A stretch of DNA of 5,799 bases from Chloroflexia bacterium. GTDB lineage: Bacteria; Chloroflexota; Chloroflexia; QHBQ01; JADMIH01. The position numbers and the translations under genes were made by a program. The notes under the pieces were generated by a model. It did no database searches. It was not told the origin of the DNA and worked only from the letters and a program-made list of their open reading frames with translations. The DNA is taken from assembly GCA_025927935.1 (NCBI GenBank), contig JAICKM010000467.1:1-5799 (forward strand), written 5' to 3'. Below are positions 1 through 5,799 of the stretch, piece after piece (the stretch's first letter is position 1; each line of letters opens with the position of its first letter).

Positions 1-3000
1 CTCTGCGTGCCGCTGATGGTCGAGCACCACGTCATCGGCGTGCTGAGCGCCACCCATTCGCAGCCCAATGCGCTCACCCAGGATGACGAGCGCTGGTTGA
101 TCAGCTTCGCTGAGCAGGCGGCCCTGGCCGTCTACCGGACCCGGCTGCTCGAAGAGCGCACGAAACAGGGTGAGGAACTCCGCCGCCGGGGCGAACTGCT
201 CTCCAGCCTGATGTCGATTCGCCAGGCCATGGTCAGCTCCTTGAACCTGCAACAGGTCCTCGACACCACGGTCTCCCGCATCGGTGAGTTGATTCCTTTT
301 GAGTACGGCCTGATCTATCTGCAACACTCGCGCGACGGCCACTTCGAAGTGGCCGCGACCAACGCCGGCCCTCCCGCCTATCCCGACGAACTGGCGATGT
401 GTCCCGATACCCTGGCGATGCGCCTGTGGAATGAGGCGCTGCCCAGCGGCTCGGCCATGGGTTCCAGTGAAGATCTCTGCGTGCTCAGCCTGCCCCTGAT
501 CAACCGCGGCAAGACGCTTGGCTGCATCTTGCTCGCCCGCGCGGCGGCGAGTCCCTTCACCGAAATGGAGCGCGACGCCGCCTATCAGCTTGCCGGCGCG
601 GCCACCATTGCCGTGGACAACGCCCGCCTCTTCAGCAGCCTGTCCAAGCAGGAGCAACAGGCCACCGCGCTCTACCGCCTGATGATCAAAGTCAGCGATG
701 CCTCCGACCGCCGGCAACTGGCCCAGGTGGTCTGCGAGGAGTTGCAACATATCGCCAATGCGCGCGCCGCGGCGCTCCTGGTCCACGACACCGACCAGGC
801 CCGGTTTGTCGGCTGGGCGGCCACCGGCGAGTGGCAGGATCGCCATGATGTAACCAGCGTGGTGCTGGCCGCCCATGGCGACCCCTTCGTGAGCAACATC
901 CTGCTATCCTTGCAACAGCGCACATCGCCCGATCTGCTGATTTTCCCGGAGGTCCCCAGCCAGGGTGACGATATCTTCGACGGTCCCGGCTGCGTCACCA
1001 TCCCGCTGACCATGGCCCGGCGCATCTATGGCCTGCTCATCCTGCGTCCCGGCACCGACCCGGCCATCGAACCGGAGAGCCGCGAACTGGTCAACCTGGC
1101 CGTGTCCCATTGCACGGTGGCCCTGGAGCGCGCCGAACTATTCGAGCAAACCCTGGCGGCTGCCCGGCAGTCGGGCATCCTGCACAAGATAGGTACCGAA
1201 GTCCAGGCGTCGCTGGACCCGATCACTGTGGTCCAGACGATGGCCTCCGGCGCGCTGCTGGCCCTACCCATCGATTCATGCGAGGTCTACATCTTTGACA
1301 CGGAGCGCAAGTATCTGCTGCGCACGGGCGTGGGCGTGAGCCGCACGGCGGAAGAAGTGGGCTGGCGGCCCGGCCCCGACCGCATCCCGGTCGAGGGCAA
1401 TGCTTCCGTCCAGGAAGTACTCCACTCCCGTGGGCTGGTCACAGATGACGTGCGCGTGGGCGCGCGGTCGCTGAGCGACACTTTCGGCGTGAGCGTCGTC
1501 CTGGGCCGGCTCATGGGCAGCGCGGAACCGCTCGGCATCGTGCGCCTGCGCACGGTGCTGCCCGCCGAGGAGTTTATCCGCCGCCATGCTACGTTCTGCC
1601 AGACACTCTGGATGCATTCCGGCGGCGCGCTGGAACGCAGCCACCTCTACACGACGACGGCCAACCAGGCGCGGATGCTACGCCAGCGTGCCCAGCAACT
1701 GACCGACATCCTCGATCTGGGCCATCTCTCCGCCGCCGATGTGCCGCTCGACACACTGCTGCCCCAGATTGCCGCCGGCATCACCCGCAGTCTCGGCTTT
1801 GCCGCCGTCGAAATCCGCGAGATCGACGCCGAGTCGGCCGGCGATGTCTTGCAACGCAGCGAACCGGCTCCCGGTATGGTGCCCCTCAGCCTGCTGGAGC
1901 GCATCCTGCACGCCGGGCAGCCCCCGCGCCCTGATTTCAACGGTGTCTATATCGAAGAAGCGCGGCTGGCCGAAATCCTGCACCGGCCGCCCCATGCCGA
2001 TATCGTCAGCCTGGGCCGCCCGCACATCCTCATGCCGCTGGAGTCGACCGGCGGCGGCGCCCTCGGCTATCTGCTGGCGACCCCCGCGCTGCATACGGAA
2101 CTCACCGGCGCGCAGTCGGAGCATGAACTGCTTGAAGTGTTGAGCATTTTCGCCCAGCGCACCGCGCTGATCGTGGAGAACCACCGCGTCTACTCCCAAC
2201 TGCTGACCAGCAAGCGCAAGATCGAGTCGGTCGTCCTCTCGATCAGCGACGGGGTGATCGTGACCGACGAAGAACTGAACATCATGATCACCAACAGCCT
2301 GGCCGACCAGTTGCTGGGCACGCCGCCCGACGAAAGCCGCGACCTGCCCCTGCACCGCTTTATCGACAACGCCGCGCTGCTGGCCCAGGTGGAAGAATGC
2401 ATTACCACCGGCACCTCGACCACCGCCGATGTGGACTTCTTCCTGGGCCGCGAGGAGCGCACCTACCAGGCCGTGGTCCATCCGATTGCCGCCCCGGAGA
2501 TGGGCATGCTGGGCGTTGTGCTCACCCTGCGCGATGTGACTCTGGAGCGGGCCACCGAGCGTGCGAAATCGGACTTCCTGTCCATCGTCTCGCACGAGCT
2601 ACGCACCCCGCTCAACTCGATCATGGGCTTCCTCGACATCATCCTGATGGGCAAAACCGGCCCGTTGACCGAGCTACAACTTGACTTCCTGTCCACCGCC
2701 AAACACGAGTCGGTGGCGCTGCACCGCCTGATCAACGACATCCTCGACTACTCGCAGGTGCAGAGCGGCATGCTGCGGCTGGAAATGCTGCCCATGGACC
2801 TGTCCGCGGCCCTGACCCGCGTGGTCAACCATGCCATGCCGCGCATGGCCGAAGACTCGCTGACCCTGGTCAACGACGTGGCCCCGCAGGTGCTGGTCAT
2901 GGGCGACGAAGTGCGCCTGGAGCAGGTCTTCAAGAATCTGCTCGACAACGCAGCCAAGTTCACCGACGTGGGCGGCGAGATCCACCTGACCGCGACAGTC

Positions 3001-3309
3001 GATGTCAACACGGTGCTGGTCAGCGTGAAGGACACCGGCTGCGGCATCCCCCTGGCCCAGGTGGGCCATGTGTTCGACCGCTTCTTCCAGGCGGAAAACA
3101 AGTCCAATCGCCGCAAGCGCGGTCTTGGCCTGGGGCTGGCCATTTGCCGCAACATTATCGAGGCCCATGGCGGACGCATCTGGATCGAAAGCGAACCGGG
3201 CGTGGGCACCACCGTCTTCATCGAACTGCTGCTCTTCCGCCCGGACAGCGAAAACGACCTGTACAAGTTTGATGTCAAAACCGGCGAAGCGACCTTTACC
3301 CGGCGCTAG
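1..3309 (+). CDS. Multi-GAF, PAS-containing sensor histidine kinase (5'-truncated)
   Basis: The frame is open from base 1, and the first visible residues are already the end of a GAF domain, so the true start is left of the window and the GTG at 7 is probably not a start. Counting residues from that GTG: tail of GAF-1 (1-45), GAF-2 (about 79-209), GAF-3 (235-379), a divergent GAF-4 (403-549), GAF-5 (579-730), PAS (740-848), HisKA (856-920) and HATPase_c (965-1078). GAF units are joined by short helical, probably coiled-coil linkers. The phospho-acceptor is H863 in SHELRTPLN. The N box spans N977-N981 (NLLDN), the G1 box D1009-T-G-C-G1013, the F box F1023-DRFF, and the G2 box G1039-L-G-L-G1043. 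All catalytic motifs are intact, so autophosphorylation is expected. No transmembrane segment, receiver or HPt domain is visible; the partner response regulator must be elsewhere. GAF ligands cannot be told from sequence. The family call is secure; the signal is unknown. Confidence 0.95.
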   Translation, partial: LCVPLMVEHHVIGVLSATHSQPNALTQDDERWLISFAEQAALAVYRTRLLEERTKQGEELRRRGELLSSLMSIRQAMVSSLNLQQVLDTTVSRIGELIPFEYGLIYLQHSRDGHFEVAATNAGPPAYPDELAMCPDTLAMRLWNEALPSGSAMGSSEDLCVLSLPLINRGKTLGCILLARAAASPFTEMERDAAYQLAGAATIAVDNARLFSSLSKQEQQATALYRLMIKVSDASDRRQLAQVVCEELQHIANARAAALLVHDTDQARFVGWAATGEWQDRHDVTSVVLAAHGDPFVSNILLSLQQRTSPDLLIFPEVPSQGDDIFDGPGCVTIPLTMARRIYGLLILRPGTDPAIEPESRELVNLAVSHCTVALERAELFEQTLAAARQSGILHKIGTEVQASLDPITVVQTMASGALLALPIDSCEVYIFDTERKYLLRTGVGVSRTAEEVGWRPGPDRIPVEGNASVQEVLHSRGLVTDDVRVGARSLSDTFGVSVVLGRLMGSAEPLGIVRLRTVLPAEEFIRRHATFCQTLWMHSGGALERSHLYTTTANQARMLRQRAQQLTDILDLGHLSAADVPLDTLLPQIAAGITRSLGFAAVEIREIDAESAGDVLQRSEPAPGMVPLSLLERILHAGQPPRPDFNGVYIEEARLAEILHRPPHADIVSLGRPHILMPLESTGGGALGYLLATPALHTELTGAQSEHELLEVLSIFAQRTALIVENHRVYSQLLTSKRKIESVVLSISDGVIVTDEELNIMITNSLADQLLGTPPDESRDLPLHRFIDNAALLAQVEECITTGTSTTADVDFFLGREERTYQAVVHPIAAPEMGMLGVVLTLRDVTLERATERAKSDFLSIVSHELRTPLNSIMGFLDIILMGKTGPLTELQLDFLSTAKHESVALHRLINDILDYSQVQSGMLRLEMLPMDLSAALTRVVNHAMPRMAEDSLTLVNDVAPQVLVMGDEVRLEQVFKNLLDNAAKFTDVGGEIHLTATVDVNTVLVSVKDTGCGIPLAQVGHVFDRFFQAENKSNRRKRGLGLGLAICRNIIEAHGGRIWIESEPGVGTTVFIELLLFRPDSENDLYKFDVKTGEATFTRR

Positions 3310-3334
3310 CCCCACCCGCTCGCTACAACCGCAC

Positions 3335-3378
3335 CGCCGGGGCCGTCGCGCCGCACACGGAGACGGCCCCGGTGTTTT
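3335..3378 (+). terminator. Intrinsic terminator after the histidine kinase
   Basis: A perfect 11-bp GC-rich stem pairs 3337-3347 (CCGGGGCCGTC) with 3362-3372. It can extend by a G-T wobble (3336/3373) and a C-G pair (3335/3374). The loop is 14 nt (3348-3361) and TTTT follows at 3375-3378. It begins about 26 bases after the kinase stop, as expected for a Rho-independent terminator. The T-tract is short, so read-through is possible. It argues that the downstream sugar transferase has its own promoter. Confidence 0.75.
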
Positions 3379-3418
3379 GCGCGCATCCGCCGGCCCGCCA
3401 GGCTTTGCCCCGATAAAA

Positions 3419-3434
3419 CTTACGGCTTTGTAAG
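3419..3434. promoter_or_regulatory. Small inverted repeat CTTAC-N6-GTAAG, possible operator
   Basis: A perfect 5-bp dyad, CTTAC (3419-3423) and GTAAG (3430-3434), is separated by six bases in the intergenic region between the terminator and the proposed promoter. The 7-mer GGCTTTG in and beside the spacer also occurs 23 bases upstream (3401-3407 and 3424-3430). The placement suits an operator or activator site, but a dyad this short can arise by chance and no regulator is identified. Confidence 0.2.
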
Positions 3435-3474
3435 AGCGCCCGCGGGTAGGCTACAGCCGGTTGTAAATCAGTCG

Positions 3475-3483
3475 TGGTAAATT
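3475..3483 (+). promoter_or_regulatory. Possible extended -10 promoter for the sugar transferase
   Basis: TGG-TAAATT has the TGn extension and a 4/6 match to TATAAT, in one of the few AT-rich patches of the window (about 3461-3489). There is no convincing -35 at the usual spacing; TTGTAA at 3461-3466 lies only 11 bases upstream. Transcription from here would begin near 3490, just before the first arm of the leader hairpin at 3494, which makes the placement coherent. GTAAAT occurs twice, at 3463-3468 and 3477-3482, so this could instead be a pair of protein-binding sites. Consensus use in this lineage is uncertain. Confidence 0.25.
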
Positions 3484-3493
3484 AAGCTTGCAA

Positions 3494-3594
3494 TACCGGA
3501 ACAAGACGGGAGGGGGCGCCACCAATCGCCGCGGTTCCGGTAAGCTGGGCGCAGCTACCCAGGGTCGCCCGGCCCAGTGCCCCTTCGATGGGGC
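3494..3594 (+). promoter_or_regulatory. Structured 5' leader of the sugar transferase (candidate cis-regulatory RNA)
   Basis: The stretch before the gene folds readily. Hairpin 1 has a perfect 9-bp outer stem, TACCGGAAC (3494-3502) with GTTCCGGTA (3534-3542), and inside it a 4-bp stem GGCG (3515-3518)/CGCC (3527-3530). Next, CTGGG (3545-3549) can pair with CCCAG (3558-3562) or, extended by one base as CTGGGC, with GCCCAG (3572-3577); these pairings exclude each other, as in a switch. Hairpin 3 is GCCCC (3579-3583)/GGGGC (3590-3594) with a 6-nt loop. None is followed by a T-tract, and the ribosome site at 3608-3611 stays outside. I do not recognise a known riboswitch consensus here. High GC makes chance stems common, but a perfect 9-bp stem right after a plausible transcription start is suggestive. 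Confidence 0.35.
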
Positions 3595-3607
3595 GGGACA
3601 CTACAAT

Positions 3608-3611
3608 GAGG
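3608..3611 (+). promoter_or_regulatory. Ribosome binding site (GAGG) for the sugar transferase
   Basis: GAGG lies five bases before the ATG at 3617, a good Shine-Dalgarno core and spacing. It decides the start: the in-frame TTG at 3488 has no such site and would translate the structured leader into 43 residues with no family resemblance. Confidence 0.55.
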
Positions 3612-3616
3612 CCGCC

Positions 3617-5209
3617 ATGTGGACTGAAGACACCAAGCAGACTGCGATCATCACGCAGTCCAACATAGCCGTACCGCCTCCGGCGGACGCGGAGTTCGAA
3701 GCGCTATCCAAGACCCTCGCGGCGCGGGTGCACGAGGCCGATCTGGCCGAACGGCGCCGGGCGCAGAGCCGGTCCGCCCGGTGGCCCCGGATGCTGCTGC
3801 GCGTCTTGATCGACGTGGTGCTGCTCAACATCGCCTTTGTGCTCGCCTACTGGGCACGCTATGACGCCCAGGTCCTCCGCGATGTGGCCCCGGAATTCTA
3901 TCACGAGATGTCCGATTTTGTCGTCTTCCAGATGTTGTTCCTCATTATCGGACCGCTTGTGCTCTATGCCCGTGGGGTCTACGCCCAGCCGCGCGGTAGT
4001 TCCTTGTTCGACCAGGTGGGCCGCATCGCCGGGGCGGGCATGTTTATCGTCTGCGCGGTGCTGCTCACCAGTCTGGTCTTTGAATCCGGGGTGCCCTCGC
4101 GGCTCTTCTTCTTCTACCTCTGGCTGGCGATCATCCTCACCTTCGGCGCCGAGCGTTATCTGATCAAGCAGGTACGCCGGGTGCTGTGGAGCCGCGGCAT
4201 CAACGAGCATCGCGTGATCATCGTGGGCGCGACCCCGGCCGGGCAGCGCGTCATGAAGCACATTATCGACCGCCCGGCCATGGGCTACCACCTGATCGGT
4301 TACGTGGACGACCGGGTCCAGGAGCGCCGATGGGCCGTGCCTTTCGCCGGCAAACGCAAGCCGGTGCGGCTCGGCAGCGTGCAGGACCTGGAGCAGATTA
4401 TCGCCGATCAGCACGTCGATGAGGTAATTATCGCCCTCGGCGCCACCCGGCGGACCAACCTGTCGGGCTTGCTGGCCCGGTGCAGCGCCCTGCGCGTCAA
4501 TTACCGCATGGTCCCAGATCTGTTCGAGCTGCGCTTCGATCATACCGAGACGGAATCGCTCGACGGCATTCCGCTGATCGGGCTGAAGGAACCAGCGCTA
4601 CGCGGCGGACGCCTGGCCCTCAAACGGGCGATGGATATCGGCCTGGCGCTGGTCGCGCTGATCGTGCTGGCCCCGCTGATGGCTGTCCTCGCCCTGGCGA
4701 TCGGGCTGGAGCAGCCGCACGGGCCGATCCTGTTCCGCCAGCAGCGCGCCGGGCGCGGCGGCAAGATCTTCACCTGCTATAAGTTCCGCTCCATGCGTCC
4801 TGACGCCGAGGCGTTGAAGGCCCAACTCCTGGCCCAGAATGAAGCCAGCGGCCCGATCTTCAAGATGAAGAACGACCCGCGCGTGACCCACGTGGGCCGC
4901 CTGCTGCGCCGGACGAGCCTGGACGAATTACCGCAGTTGTTCAACATCCTGCGCGGCGACATGAGCTTTGTCGGCCCGCGCCCGCCCATCCCCAGCGAAG
5001 TCACGGCCTATAACGACTGGCACTTGCAGCGCCTCGAAGTGACGCCGGGGCTAACCGGACTCTGGCAGGTCAGTGGGCGCAGCCGGCTCACTTTCGACGA
5101 GATGGTGACGCTCGACCTCTACTACGCCGAGAACTGGTCGCTTCTGCTTGACTGCCGGGTGCTGCTGCAAACGCTGCCCGCCGTCCTCCTCCAGCGCGGC
5201 GCCTACTAA
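3617..5209 (+). CDS. Polyprenyl-phosphate hexose-1-phosphate transferase (exopolysaccharide initiating sugar transferase)
   Basis: A 530-residue membrane enzyme of the WcaJ/WbaP-like family that moves a sugar-1-phosphate from a nucleotide sugar to the polyprenyl-phosphate carrier, the first committed step of exopolysaccharide, capsule or O-antigen-like synthesis. After a basic cytoplasmic N-terminus (1-58) come four membrane helices (about 60-79, 101-119, 137-155, 163-177). A Rossmann-like CoA-binding-type domain follows, with V-G204-ATPA-G209. A C-terminal bacterial sugar transferase domain begins at KRAMD (336-340), with a proline-interrupted membrane helix (341-364, P353). The core motifs are present: YKFRSM (388-393), the catalytic acidic pair D436-E437 in LDELPQ, GPRPP (453-457) and PGLTGLWQVSGR (477-488), so it should be active. 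The ATG is chosen for its GAGG site and the family-like protein from there on. The donor sugar (glucose, galactose or another) cannot be read from the sequence. No other glycan gene is in the window, so any cluster would lie elsewhere. Confidence 0.93.
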   Translation: MWTEDTKQTAIITQSNIAVPPPADAEFEALSKTLAARVHEADLAERRRAQSRSARWPRMLLRVLIDVVLLNIAFVLAYWARYDAQVLRDVAPEFYHEMSDFVVFQMLFLIIGPLVLYARGVYAQPRGSSLFDQVGRIAGAGMFIVCAVLLTSLVFESGVPSRLFFFYLWLAIILTFGAERYLIKQVRRVLWSRGINEHRVIIVGATPAGQRVMKHIIDRPAMGYHLIGYVDDRVQERRWAVPFAGKRKPVRLGSVQDLEQIIADQHVDEVIIALGATRRTNLSGLLARCSALRVNYRMVPDLFELRFDHTETESLDGIPLIGLKEPALRGGRLALKRAMDIGLALVALIVLAPLMAVLALAIGLEQPHGPILFRQQRAGRGGKIFTCYKFRSMRPDAEALKAQLLAQNEASGPIFKMKNDPRVTHVGRLLRRTSLDELPQLFNILRGDMSFVGPRPPIPSEVTAYNDWHLQRLEVTPGLTGLWQVSGRSRLTFDEMVTLDLYYAENWSLLLDCRVLLQTLPAVLLQRGAY

Positions 5210-5235
5210 CCGCACTCACCTATGCCTATCCGGGC

Positions 5236-5270
5236 AAAAAAGACCCGCGCCGGGAGCCGGCGCGGGTCTT
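5236..5270 (-). terminator. Strong intrinsic terminator between convergent genes
   Basis: A perfect 14-bp stem pairs AAGACCCGCGCCGG (5240-5253) with 5257-5270 around a 3-nt loop. On the - strand it is followed by six T (A-run at 5236-5241 on the + strand), giving a textbook terminator 20 bases past the stop of the surface protein gene. On the + strand the hairpin is preceded by the A-run and followed only by a weak TCTTG, so it may also end the sugar transferase transcript less efficiently. It lies 27 bases after that gene's stop, and no other + strand terminator is visible before the opposing gene. Confidence 0.88.
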
Positions 5271-5289
5271 GATGCGTCAGGATGCTCTC

Positions 5290-5799
5290 TCAGGACGCGC
5301 GCTGCCGTGCGGCGTGCCGCAGCAGCAGCCCGCTGCCCAGCACTAACCCGGCCAGCGCCAGCCACAAGGTCCACGCGAGATCTGCGGTGCCCGTGGGCGG
5401 CAGTTCGGCGGGGGCCGGGCCGGTGTTGGCACCCACCAGCGGCCCCACCCGGCTCACCGGCGCAGTCCCCTGCCCGCCGGACGCCGGTGCGGGCGGCGCG
5501 CCCGCGGATGGAGCGCTGGCCGGCGGCGCCGGCGGATTCGCGCTGCCTCTCACCGTGCTAACCGGCGTGTTGGTCGCCGTGGCCGTGGGCGGCGCTCCGC
5601 TCCCGGCCACCCCCGGCGCCGGCGTACTCGTGGGCGGTACAACCACGGCGGTAGCAGTCGCCGGGGGCGGCGCTGCTACGGCTGTTTCCGTCGCCGGGGG
5701 CGGCGCTACTACGATCACGGCTGTTTCCGTCGCCATAGGCGGCGCTGCTACGGCTGTTTCTGTCGCTGTCGGAGAGGGCGAAGCCCCCGCCGGGATAGC
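5290..5799 (-). CDS. Pro/Ala/Thr-rich surface protein with LPXTG-type sorting signal (5'-truncated)
   Basis: The - strand frame is open from the right edge (5799) to a TGA at 5290-5292, giving 169 visible residues. An ATG at 5734-5736 lies inside a repeat unit where sister units have Pro, so it is unlikely to be the start; the gene runs out of the window and any signal peptide or folded domain is unseen. The visible N-terminal part is a low-complexity stalk with imperfect repeats around ATETAV..APPP, then Pro/Ala/Ser/Gly-rich sequence. The C-terminus has LPPTG (codons 5389-5403), a hydrophobic stretch WTLWLALAGLVLGSGLLL and a basic tail RHAARQRAS. That order is the classical sortase cell-wall sorting signal, so the protein is probably exported and covalently anchored, or at least held by the helix. 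The function of the missing N-terminal part is unknown. The Thr-rich stalk could be glycosylated, which is inference. Codon-level repeats and composition make database matches unreliable. Confidence 0.75.
   Translation of the reverse strand, partial: AIPAGASPSPTATETAVAAPPMATETAVIVVAPPPATETAVAAPPPATATAVVVPPTSTPAPGVAGSGAPPTATATNTPVSTVRGSANPPAPPASAPSAGAPPAPASGGQGTAPVSRVGPLVGANTGPAPAELPPTGTADLAWTLWLALAGLVLGSGLLLRHAARQRAS
5293..5403 (-). other. C-terminal cell-wall sorting signal (LPPTG, hydrophobic helix, basic tail)
   Basis: The last 37 codons of the surface protein gene encode LPPTG, a short TADLA linker, about 18 hydrophobic residues and a tail with four positive charges (three Arg plus a further Arg near the end, and a His). 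In known sortase substrates the enzyme cuts between T and G of LPXTG. Proline at X is allowed. No sortase gene is in the window. Confidence 0.75.
5630..5764 (-). repeat. Imperfect tandem repeats of about 33 bp in the stalk region
   Basis: Three close units lie head to tail: 5660-5692 (33 bp), 5693-5731 (39 bp, with a 6-bp in-frame insertion) and 5732-5764 (33 bp, with a few changes). A fourth, degenerate unit of 30 bp is at 5630-5659. All lengths are multiples of three, so the frame is kept and each unit encodes a version of ATETAV-x(2-4)-APPP. The array touches unique sequence on its right at 5765 within the window. Such coding repeats usually change copy number by slippage or recombination. 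Confidence 0.85.

Noticed and set aside
241..1150. Phytochrome-type, bilin-binding GAF domain
   Set aside because: No PAS-GAF-PHY order and no recognisable chromophore-binding motif around a conserved Cys/His; the Cys residues present are not in such a context.
1678..2595. A 305-codon open frame on the - strand inside the kinase gene
   Set aside because: It lies antisense to GAF-5, PAS and the HisKA start, all clearly coding on the + strand. Long opposite-strand frames are expected in GC-rich genes, and its His/Gln/Arg/Gly-heavy product has no recognisable domain.
3494..3600. Known riboswitch (cyclic di-GMP, cobalamin, guanidine, fluoride or ZTP class)
   Set aside because: I compared the remembered core motifs of these classes and found none in the expected order, so only a structured leader of unknown class is claimed.
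3488..3616. In-frame upstream TTG start that would add 43 residues to the sugar transferase
   Set aside because: It has no ribosome site, the extra residues show no family resemblance, and the stretch is occupied by the perfect 9-bp hairpin. The ATG at 3617 has GAGG at good spacing.
5148..5561. A + strand open frame crossing the end of the sugar transferase and the surface protein gene
   Set aside because: It runs through the intergenic hairpin and opposite the sorting signal, and its Arg/Ala/Pro-rich product is typical of a GC-rich shadow frame.
5290..5736. Surface protein starting at the ATG at 5736
   Set aside because: The frame stays open to the window edge and the same repeat continues upstream. 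The Met falls where other repeat units carry Pro, and no signal peptide follows it.
5660..5764. CRISPR-like array
   Set aside because: The units abut with no unique spacers, keep a reading frame and encode a Pro/Thr-rich stalk.

Overview
The window is GC-rich (well above 60% by eye) and carries three protein genes: two on the + strand and one convergent gene entering from the right edge on the - strand. The style suggests a filamentous or phototrophic-type Chloroflexota (class Chloroflexia or a relative). It has a very long histidine kinase with a string of GAF domains, a polyprenyl-phosphate hexose-1-phosphate transferase, and a Pro/Ala/Thr-rich surface protein ending in an LPXTG-type sorting signal. 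This assignment rests on gene style only; no rRNA or other marker is present, and another high-GC lineage is possible.

Layout: (i) 1-3309 (+) is the 3' part of a large multi-GAF/PAS hybrid-less sensor histidine kinase; its N-terminus lies left of the window. (ii) 3310-3616 is a 307-base intergenic region. It holds an intrinsic terminator (3335-3378), a relatively AT-rich stretch with small dyads and repeats and a possible extended -10 promoter (about 3475-3483), and a leader of about 120 nt that can fold into several hairpins, the first a perfect 9-bp stem (3494-3502 with 3534-3542). (iii) 3617-5209 (+) is a membrane sugar transferase that would start exopolysaccharide or surface glycan synthesis by loading the first sugar-1-phosphate onto the lipid carrier. 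(iv) 5236-5270 is a strong 14-bp hairpin between the convergent genes, with a T-tract placed for the - strand. (v) 5290-5799 (-) is the C-terminal part of a repeat-bearing stalk protein with an LPPTG motif, hydrophobic helix and basic tail; its start lies beyond the right edge.

Functionally, the sugar transferase and the sortase-substrate-like protein both concern the cell surface. The kinase is a signal integrator separated from the transferase by a terminator, so co-transcription is unlikely and a regulatory link between them is speculation. The least routine parts are the structured leader before the sugar transferase and the LPXTG-type surface protein with an expanding stalk repeat. I see no CRISPR array, insertion sequence, tRNA or rRNA.
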